A stretch of DNA of 11,822 bases, from the NCBI GenBank assembly GCA_041487075.1, contig JBGPMO010000009.1, forward strand, positions 1 to 11,822, in the 5' to 3' direction. This document shows positions 5,336-10,999 of the stretch, in pieces; position 1 is the stretch's first letter, and each line of letters opens with the position of its first letter. This stretch comes from JBGPMO01 sp041487075 (GTDB lineage Bacteria > Patescibacteriota > Minisyncoccia > UBA6257 > 1-14-0-10-40-38). Under the pieces are notes generated by a model. The model was not told where the DNA came from. It made no database searches and saw only the letters and a list, made by a program, of their open reading frames with translations. Made by a program: the position numbers and the translations under genes.

Positions 5336-7168
5336 ATGGAAAAACAAAAATTATCTTTAGATAACCCGAAGTTTTCTTTTGCTGCGATTCGGGAGATGAT
5401 AACGAATAGTTTGCGTCTCGCAAAGATCCTATGGCAAGAGAAGCGCGGCACCACTTTTGCTATAGGATTCTTTCTTTTATTCGTTTCGATAATGCCTTTC
5501 TTTGCTTCTGGCGTCCGAGGGCTCGTTATTAACGAGCTTGTAAAGGTAGCGGGGGGAAGAATTGTTTCCGATTATCTCTTACTGCTGATAACCGCTCTTC
5601 TTTTGTTTGGATTTTTACCTCCTCTTTTTTCAACCATTCAAAATTATTTCAGCCGCCGTCTGTGGCTTTTTTTAGGAGAGCATTTCGAGATATGGCTTTT
5701 AGAGCGAACAGGCTCGATTGACGTTGCGCTTCATGAAGATCCGAAGCACAGCGATCTTTTTACCAAAGTGCGTGAAAATGGAGTTTTTCGTATTCAAAAT
5801 TTTGTCGATCGGCAATTCTTTCTCGTCGCTAACATCATTGAGGTCCTCGCGGCCGCCGTTATTATCTTCGCATTTCAATGGTGGATCTTTTTGGTCATTT
5901 TTATTGCTATGATTCCGGAATTGTTCGCTGAGATTTCATATGGTCAGCGAGTCTGGGGTATTTTTAATGCCCGGGCTGAAGTACGGCGAAGATATTGGAG
6001 CATGCAACGTCATTTCAACTGGCTTCCTTGGCTTATCGAGCTTAAAGTTTTTCAAAATACACGCCATTTCCTTTCACGATTGAGTGATTTACTCGGAAGT
6101 TTTATGAAGGAACAAGCGGCGATTGATCGAAAAAAACTTTTGATTCGAACACTCACGGCAGGGCTTTCTCAGACAGCTACCGCTTTTACCAGCGGCCTTT
6201 TCATTTTTCAAGTCATAAACGGCAATCTTCAGATTGGTACTCTTACTTTTCTTCTCGCATCGCTGGGGAGCCTGCGCCAATCATTGTCTGGCTTTTTTGG
6301 CAACCTTGGCCGGCAATATCAAGACAGTCTTTTTGTGACTGATATTTTTAAACTTATTGATACGAAGCCAGCAATCTTTCAGCCAAAGCCCGGCATCATG
6401 TTGCCTGACAATCATACTCCGGAGATTATTTTCGAGAATGTCACTTTTGTTTATCCAGGGAGAGACACTCCTGTTCTCAAGAATTTTTCGCTTACTATTG
6501 CTCCGGGAGAAAAAATTGCGTTAGTCGGAGGAAATGGAGCCGGGAAAACTACTTTAATCAAGTTATTGTGCCGTTTTTATGATCCTACCGAGGGTAGGAT
6601 TTTGGTGAATGGCTCTGATTTACGGCACATTGATCTTGAAAGTTTTTACCATCTCATGGGAGTTCTTTTTCAGGATTATGCTAGTTACCATTTTGTGGTA
6701 AAGGAAGCAATTGGAGTTGGCCGTATGGATAAACAAAATCTATCCCAAAAAGTAAAAGAGGCAGCGCATGCGAGCGAAGCAGATATTTTTATCGAAGAGT
6801 GGGAGAAAAAATATGAACAAATGCTTGGCAAAGAATTTACGGGCGGCGTCCAGCCTTCCATCGGGCAGTGGCAGAAATTGGCGCTTGCGAGAACGTTTTA
6901 CCGTGATCCGCGTGTCTTCATTCTCGATGAACCTACGTCTTCTATTGATGCAGAATCCGAAGCAAAGATTTTTGAAAAACTAGAATCTTTACCTGATGAT
7001 CGTAGCGTTATTCTTATTTCGCACCGTTTTTCCACAGTGCGACAGGCGAATCGAATTTGCGTTATCGAGGACGGGCACGCGAGCGAGATAGGCACCCATC
7101 AAGAACTTCTCAAGAAAAATGGCACTTATGCGAGACTTTTCAAAATTCAGGCAAAGGGATATCAGTAA
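5336..7168 (+). CDS. ABC transporter with fused permease and ATPase (exporter half-transporter)
   Basis: The 610-residue protein should dimerise in the membrane and use ATP to move a substrate, most likely outward. Residues about 38-320 carry roughly six hydrophobic segments (near 40-58, 80-100, 160-180, 181-200, 272-292 and 298-320). The ATPase follows: Walker A GGNGAGKTT (398-406), Q-loop Gln446, signature PSIGQ (507-511), Walker B VFILDEP (527-533) with catalytic Glu532, D-loop SSID (535-538) and switch His563. The signature lacks the second-position Gly-Gly of LSGGQ, but the following WQK-ALART matches a known group of exporters with LSIGEWQK-like signatures, so it is probably active. Overall layout is nearest to MsbA/NisT-type lipid, peptide or drug exporters; no peptidase domain is present and the substrate cannot be told. 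It follows trpS closely and converges with the NTF2-like gene, leaving 10 bases between them. Confidence 0.92.
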   Translation: MEKQKLSLDNPKFSFAAIREMITNSLRLAKILWQEKRGTTFAIGFFLLFVSIMPFFASGVRGLVINELVKVAGGRIVSDYLLLLITALLLFGFLPPLFSTIQNYFSRRLWLFLGEHFEIWLLERTGSIDVALHEDPKHSDLFTKVRENGVFRIQNFVDRQFFLVANIIEVLAAAVIIFAFQWWIFLVIFIAMIPELFAEISYGQRVWGIFNARAEVRRRYWSMQRHFNWLPWLIELKVFQNTRHFLSRLSDLLGSFMKEQAAIDRKKLLIRTLTAGLSQTATAFTSGLFIFQVINGNLQIGTLTFLLASLGSLRQSLSGFFGNLGRQYQDSLFVTDIFKLIDTKPAIFQPKPGIMLPDNHTPEIIFENVTFVYPGRDTPVLKNFSLTIAPGEKIALVGGNGAGKTTLIKLLCRFYDPTEGRILVNGSDLRHIDLESFYHLMGVLFQDYASYHFVVKEAIGVGRMDKQNLSQKVKEAAHASEADIFIEEWEKKYEQMLGKEFTGGVQPSIGQWQKLALARTFYRDPRVFILDEPTSSIDAESEAKIFEKLESLPDDRSVILISHRFSTVRQANRICVIEDGHASEIGTHQELLKKNGTYARLFKIQAKGYQ

Positions 7169-7177
7169 GAAATTTGA

Positions 7178-7194
7178 ATTATTCTCGGAATAAT
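7178..7194. terminator. Small AT-rich hairpin between convergent genes
   Basis: ATTATTC (7178-7184) and GAATAAT (7188-7194) pair perfectly around a 3-base loop TCG, followed on the + strand by CTTTCT. It lies 10 bases past the ABC gene stop and overlaps the last codons and TAA of the opposing gene. It could act as a weak bidirectional terminator, but the stem is short and AT-rich and there is no true U-run. Confidence 0.3.
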
Positions 7195-7637
7195 CTTTCT
7201 ATTTGATTCTTTTTAAGATAAAGATAGGGAAGACGTGGATCGCAGTAGTGTCTTCCTTTTTTAATCTTCCCTCCACTCATTTCGAGAACAATCACAAGAG
7301 GAGTCCGATACACTTTTTTCGTTTTCGAGTCAGGGTAACTTTCAACCATCTCAATGATGACCGTGTTTTTTCCTTCGGCAATATGCTGAATCTCATATTG
7401 GCGACCCTGAATTGGATATACCTCTTCTAATTCCTTTTTGATATCGTGCGAGGTATGCGGAAAAAGTTTCCCACGCGAGTCCTTTTCCACCCACGTCATC
7501 GAATAGGCGGGGTGCAGCAGTTTGAGCGTGCGTTTCACATCGCCTTTTGCTTCTGCATCAAGACTATTGAGAACAGTGCGGATATTCCTGCTCCATGCAT
7601 TCTTGAGGTGTAATCTTTTTCTTGCATTGATCTTCAT
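7179..7637 (-). CDS. NTF2/SnoaL-like small protein
   Basis: The 152-residue soluble protein most resembles the NTF2-like (SnoaL-like) cone fold. It opens with a basic helical stretch, followed by SLDAEAKGDVKRTLKLLHPAYSM (25-47), the usual first helices and strand, then alternating strands including NTVIIEMVESY (91-101) and TPLVIVLEMSGGKI (112-125), ending in RHYCDPRLPYL (129-139), a pattern I associate with NTF2-family proteins. Such proteins range from small-molecule enzymes to binding or dimerisation modules, so no reaction is assigned. AAGGA at 7648-7652 lies 10 bases upstream of the ATG on this strand, the only plausible Shine-Dalgarno sequence among the starts in this window. It is divergent from the dehydrogenase gene, sharing a 150-base region with an inverted repeat. 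Confidence 0.7.
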   Translation of the reverse strand: MKINARKRLHLKNAWSRNIRTVLNSLDAEAKGDVKRTLKLLHPAYSMTWVEKDSRGKLFPHTSHDIKKELEEVYPIQGRQYEIQHIAEGKNTVIIEMVESYPDSKTKKVYRTPLVIVLEMSGGKIKKGRHYCDPRLPYLYLKKNQIERLFRE

Positions 7638-7672
7638 GCATTCTTTTTCCTTGGAAAGGAGCTTCTCGACAT

Positions 7673-7692
7673 AGTCTATAATGGTATAGACT
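7673..7692. promoter_or_regulatory. Perfect 8-base inverted repeat overlapping a consensus -10 box, between divergent genes
   Basis: AGTCTATA (7673-7680) and TATAGACT (7685-7692) are perfect inverted arms around ATGG. A consensus TATAAT (7677-7682, + strand) spans the left arm and spacer; its best -35, TTGGAA at 7651-7656, is 20 bases upstream, longer than ideal. On the - strand TATAGA gives a weaker -10 for the NTF2-like gene. The geometry suits a repressor operator over a promoter in the 150-base divergent region (inference). Confidence 0.4.
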
Positions 7693-7736
7693 TCTTTGTG
7701 CGAGAGTTATTTTTATGGTAGTTTGAAGAAATCAAT

Positions 7737-7765
7737 CTGTCAAATCTTACTTTATTCTATATGAT
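7737..7765 (+). promoter_or_regulatory. Promoter of the leucine-dehydrogenase-like gene
   Basis: CTGTCA (7737-7742, 4/6 to the -35 consensus) and TATGAT (7760-7765, 5/6 to the -10 consensus) are separated by the ideal 17 bases. Transcription would begin near 7772, giving a leader of about 16 bases to the ATG at 7788 with no Shine-Dalgarno sequence in it. Confidence 0.45.
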
Positions 7766-7787
7766 ACTGATCTTAAATTAACCGTGT

Positions 7788-8858
7788 ATGCCCTCCGTAC
7801 TAAAAGAATTCGACGCGCGTGGATTTAAGGATTTTGACAGCCACAAGCTCCTCGTCCGCTTTGAGGACCCTTCGGTGAAACTGAAGGGATTCATTGCGAT
7901 TCATAATGATAATTTAGGATCAGCAACGGGCGGGACGCGGATGTTTCCGTATAAGTCTGAAGATGAGGCGATCGCGGATGTGCTTCGGCTTTCGCGCGCG
8001 ATGACGTATAAATGTGCGCTCGCCGGCGTCAGGCACGGCGGAGGCAAAGCCGTTATTATCGGCGACCCTGACCGTGATAAGAGCGAGGTATTGCTCCGTG
8101 CCTATGCCCGCGTGGTAAACGAGCTTGCGGGCCGATTTACGACTGGTGAAGATGTGGGCATGAGCGAAGACGATGTGCAAGTGATGCTCGAGGAATCAAA
8201 GTTTTTCATCGGGCGCCGCGGTGTGGCTGGCGATCCATCGCCGTTTGCGGCCTTAAGTACGTTTACGGCAATCAAAACCGCGACCATCGAACTGTTTGGC
8301 AGTGAAGAGGTCAAGAACAGAAGAATTGCAGTTAAAGGCGTTGGCAAGGTAGGGAGCGAGCTCGTGCGACTGTTATATGAAAGTGGAGCGGAGATTGTAA
8401 TTTCTGACATAAAAGCATCGGCAAGAGAAACTATAAAGAAGCGTTTTCCTCATCTTATCGTCGTGGCGCCGGAAGCGATTCATCGGCAATTGGTTGACGT
8501 ATTCGCGCCCTGCGCACTCGGCAATGATGTGACCAAAGAAACGATCGGAGATTTTCATATGCGGATTATCTGCGGCGGGGCAAATAATCAGCTCTCATCA
8601 AAGGAAATTGGAGATGAGCTTTTTAAGCGGCGTATCTTTTATGTGCCTGATTATGTCGCAAATGCCGGCGGGCTTATCAATGTGGTGGATGAACTTGAGC
8701 CGGGCGGTTACAGCCGCGAGCGAGTCCTGCATCGCATCGAACAGCTAAAAAATACGTTAGCGACGATTTATCTTCTTGCGCGCCAGCGAAATCGTTCGCT
8801 TGCGCGTATTGCCGATGAGCTCGCGGAAGAGATTTTTAAGAACGGTAAAGAAGGGTAA
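7788..8858 (+). CDS. Glu/Leu/Phe/Val dehydrogenase, leucine-dehydrogenase-like
   Basis: The 356-residue NAD(P)-dependent enzyme reversibly deaminates a branched-chain or aromatic amino acid to its 2-oxo acid, releasing ammonia. Visible: SATGGTRMFPY (45-55), MTYKCALAGVRHGGGKAVIIGDP (72-94) with the two conserved lysines at 75 and 87, TTGEDVGMSEDDV (118-130) with the conserved Asp122, the nucleotide-binding GVGKVG (184-189), VFAPCALG (238-245), ICGGANNQL (261-269) and PDYVANAGGLINVVDEL (287-303). Length and motif order fit leucine dehydrogenase closely; a glutamate dehydrogenase would be longer, about 410-450 residues. Valine or phenylalanine as the true substrate cannot be excluded. For a small-genome organism with limited amino-acid synthesis it may serve amino-acid breakdown or nitrogen balance (inference). 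It has its own promoter and ends 23 bases before the next start. Confidence 0.92.
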   Translation: MPSVLKEFDARGFKDFDSHKLLVRFEDPSVKLKGFIAIHNDNLGSATGGTRMFPYKSEDEAIADVLRLSRAMTYKCALAGVRHGGGKAVIIGDPDRDKSEVLLRAYARVVNELAGRFTTGEDVGMSEDDVQVMLEESKFFIGRRGVAGDPSPFAALSTFTAIKTATIELFGSEEVKNRRIAVKGVGKVGSELVRLLYESGAEIVISDIKASARETIKKRFPHLIVVAPEAIHRQLVDVFAPCALGNDVTKETIGDFHMRIICGGANNQLSSKEIGDELFKRRIFYVPDYVANAGGLINVVDELEPGGYSRERVLHRIEQLKNTLATIYLLARQRNRSLARIADELAEEIFKNGKEG

Positions 8859-8862
8859 CTTG

Positions 8863-8871
8863 TGCTATAAT
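8863..8871 (+). promoter_or_regulatory. Extended -10 promoter (TGCTATAAT), predicted to give a nearly leaderless mRNA
   Basis: A perfect TATAAT (8866-8871) carries the TG extension (8863-8864). No good -35 is visible, as allowed for extended -10 promoters. The usual 6-7-base distance puts transcription start at about 8878, zero to four bases before the adjacent GTG (8879) and ATG (8882) codons. It would drive the PaaK-like, methyltransferase and E1-like genes. Confidence 0.5.
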
Positions 8872-8881
8872 AAGCGGCGTG

Positions 8882-10381
8882 ATGCCATACGAAGGGATGC
8901 GTAACGCATCCCATATCCTCAAGTTAATTCGTACCAAAAAAAGCCGCTTCTGGGAGCGCGAGCGGGAACGACGCGCGCTTGCTTTATTCCACGAGACAGC
9001 GCATCGCGTGCCGGCATACAAAGATTTTTTACGGAAAGCGCGCGTGAATCCGGCAAAGATTAAAACGTTTGTCGATTTTCAATTAGTGCCGCCGACGAGT
9101 AAGAAAACGTATCTTCGCGAGTATCCGCTCGAAAAAGTTTCGTGGGATGGAACGTTAAAGAAGCCCCTTGTTTTTACCTCTACCTCCGGTTCGACCGGCG
9201 AGCCATTTTATTTTCCCCGTGGCGAACAACTGGATTGGGAATATTCGGTGCTCGCGGAGATGTTTTTACAAAATTCTTCCTATCAGTCAGGCGGCCCCGT
9301 GCTCGTGATTATTGGGTTTGGGATGGGTGTTTGGATCGGCGGGCTTATTACCTACAAAGCCTTTGAAATTGCGAGCTTACGGGGGCTTCCGGTTTCCCTT
9401 ATTACTCCCGGCATTAATAAAGCCGAGATTTTTCATGCGTTTCGTGCGCTCTCCCCGCACTATCGTGAAACGATTTTTATCGGTTATCCGCCGTTTGTGA
9501 AGGATATTATTGATGAAGCAGGAAGCCAGGGCATTAATCTTAAAAAGATACATTTGCGGGTTTTCTCTGCGGCGGAAGCATACACGGAAAAGTTTCGAGA
9601 TTACCTGGTTCGCAAAGGTGGTATCAAGAATCCATATCTTGATACGTTAAACATTTATGGCACGGCGGATATTGGCGCTATGGCATGGGAGACGCCCACT
9701 GCAATCTTGATGCGCCGCCTTGCCACGAGAAATCAAAGGAGTTTTCAGGAAATTTTTTCTCATATTCACAAAACACCGACGCTTGCACAATACCATCCAT
9801 TATTCATAACCTTCGAAGCGCCCGAGGGAGAAATTTTGTTAACCGGGAATAATGCCGTGCCGCTCATCCGGTATGCGATTGGGGATCATGGGGGTGTGTT
9901 TAATTTTGATGAAGCAACAGAAAAAATGAAACGGTATGGGGTGAGTCTTGCGCATGAGGCGAGGGCTGTGGGCATTCCCTATCTTTCTCAATTGCCGTTT
10001 GTGTACGTCTATGAGCGGATTGATTTTTCTGTTTCCTTATATGGGCTTCAGATATATCCCGAGCACGTGAGAGGGGTATTGCTCGAAACGCCATTCGATA
10101 AAATACTGACCGGTAAATTCACCATGCTCACAAAGTTCGACCGGCGCCACAATGAATATATAGACAGTCATCTCGAGCTCAAAAAAGGAAAAAAAGCGAG
10201 CGTTCGATTCAAAACGCAGCTGCTTCACGCGATCGTCACCAATCTGCGCCTTAAGAATTCTGAATACCGAGAACTTTCGAATTATTTGGGTGAGCGCGCG
10301 TATCCGCGTCTTCTCTTTTGGCCCGCCGAGCATCCGCTCCATTTCAAGCCGGGAGTGAAACAGAAATGGGTAAAGAAATAG
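8882..10381 (+). CDS. PaaK-like adenylate-forming enzyme (phenylacetate-CoA ligase family protein)
   Basis: The ANL-superfamily enzyme is expected to activate a carboxylic acid as an acyl-adenylate with ATP, perhaps passing it to CoA or another acceptor. It has 499 residues from the ATG; a GTG directly before it adds one residue. Visible, numbered from the ATG: P-loop TSTSGSTGEP (99-108), IGYPP (200-204), YGTADIG (259-265, the A5-type motif), IRYAIGDHGG (329-338, with the conserved Asp of the Y-R-GD motif), YERID (377-381) and LYGLQIYPEHV (387-397). The C-terminus ends in FKPGVKQKWVKK, where a lysine may serve as the C-domain catalytic lysine (uncertain). It is longer than PaaK proper (about 430 residues) and nearer to the mixed family that includes CapK/coenzyme F390 synthetase-like proteins, so phenylacetate itself is not implied. 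The methyltransferase gene begins 10 bases after its TAG stop. Confidence 0.85.
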   Translation: MPYEGMRNASHILKLIRTKKSRFWERERERRALALFHETAHRVPAYKDFLRKARVNPAKIKTFVDFQLVPPTSKKTYLREYPLEKVSWDGTLKKPLVFTSTSGSTGEPFYFPRGEQLDWEYSVLAEMFLQNSSYQSGGPVLVIIGFGMGVWIGGLITYKAFEIASLRGLPVSLITPGINKAEIFHAFRALSPHYRETIFIGYPPFVKDIIDEAGSQGINLKKIHLRVFSAAEAYTEKFRDYLVRKGGIKNPYLDTLNIYGTADIGAMAWETPTAILMRRLATRNQRSFQEIFSHIHKTPTLAQYHPLFITFEAPEGEILLTGNNAVPLIRYAIGDHGGVFNFDEATEKMKRYGVSLAHEARAVGIPYLSQLPFVYVYERIDFSVSLYGLQIYPEHVRGVLLETPFDKILTGKFTMLTKFDRRHNEYIDSHLELKKGKKASVRFKTQLLHAIVTNLRLKNSEYRELSNYLGERAYPRLLFWPAEHPLHFKPGVKQKWVKK

Positions 10382-10391
10382 AAGCACGATC

Positions 10392-10853
10392 ATGATATAC
10401 GAGAGTCTCTATAAAGAAAAAAATGTCTTCGGCGGAGGAGAACCCGAATACATTGTGAAAGAGATTTTAAAGTACAAACAGGGCGGCTTAGCTCTTGATT
10501 TAGGTGCGGGGCAAGGTCGTAATACTTTCTTTTTAGCGCGTTCGGGTTTCAAGGTTATTGCGGTAGATTCTTCAATGGCAGGTACCGAAACTATAAGAGA
10601 AGAGGCGAGTGCACAAAAGTTATCGGTTGAAATTAATAAAGAAGATATAACGAAATTTAATTTTAAAAATGAATATGATGTTATCCTTGTTATCTTTACA
10701 TTGCATCATTTACTTGATGCGGACGCGAGGAAGTTAATTACGACAATACAAGAAAGGACTAGTATTACTGGCTTAAATGCAATTGCTGCCTTTACTTCCG
10801 ATGGAGATTTTTTTAAAAGTGGAGGAGAGACAAAAGACAAATTTTATCCTTAA
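10392..10853 (+). CDS. SAM-dependent methyltransferase (TehB-like), N-terminal 153 residues before an in-frame TAA
   Basis: The frame encodes a class I methyltransferase that would transfer a methyl group from S-adenosylmethionine to an unknown acceptor. Visible: motif I LDLGAGQGRN (35-44), the acidic end of strand 2 at VDSS (58-61) with Asp59, EDI (84-86), and YDVILVIFTLHHL (95-107) as the motif IV strand. TehB and relatives are about 190-200 residues; this frame stops after KDKFYP at 148-153, before the last strands of the fold. The same frame continues past the TAA with clear family sequence (next entry), so this is the front part of a 200-codon gene. As a 153-residue product it would probably fold poorly or be inactive. 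The gene is notably AT-rich: bases 10621-10680 contain only 11 G or C. Confidence 0.8.
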   Translation: MIYESLYKEKNVFGGGEPEYIVKEILKYKQGGLALDLGAGQGRNTFFLARSGFKVIAVDSSMAGTETIREEASAQKLSVEINKEDITKFNFKNEYDVILVIFTLHHLLDADARKLITTIQERTSITGLNAIAAFTSDGDFFKSGGETKDKFYP

Positions 10854-10994
10854 CCCGGAGGACTTAGGAATCTGTATGAAGGATGGGAGATTCTTTCGTG
10901 GGAGGAGAAAGTTACGCGAGCACGGCAGAAAGATTCAGCAGGGAATCCAATGTTTAATTTGACTTCATTTTTGTTAGCGCGTCGGATGAAATAA
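10854..10994 (+). pseudogene. In-frame C-terminal continuation of the TehB-like methyltransferase after the TAA
   Basis: Directly after the TAA (10851-10853) the same frame is open for 46 codons to a second TAA (10992-10994). It encodes PGGLRNLYEGWEILSWEE..., then GNPMFNLTSFLLARRMK, which match the usual end of TehB-like methyltransferases (PGELxxLYxxWEIL, then a Gly-Pro/aliphatic segment and LLARK-like end). Codon 154 would normally be Glu, Gln or Lys, each one base from TAA. The full frame, 10392-10994, gives 200 residues plus the internal stop and ends 5 bases before the E1-like start, so the original gene layout is intact. A recent nonsense mutation, a sequence error or translational readthrough are the explanations; no frameshift is involved. 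Confidence 0.8.
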
Positions 10995-10999
10995 AAGAT

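Noticed and set aside
10037..10393. 118-residue frame on the - strand over the PaaK-like gene
   Set aside because: It is entirely antisense to the conserved C-terminal part of the adenylate-forming enzyme, with no supporting signal.
10851..10853. Alternative genetic code in which a stop codon is reassigned
   Set aside because: TAA, TAG and TGA each terminate intact, correctly sized genes in this window, so global reassignment of any of them is not supported.
10777..10962. 61-residue + strand frame over the methyltransferase stop codon
   Set aside because: It is in a different frame from the methyltransferase and resembles nothing, while the methyltransferase frame itself carries family sequence on both sides of the stop; a frameshift explanation is therefore not needed.
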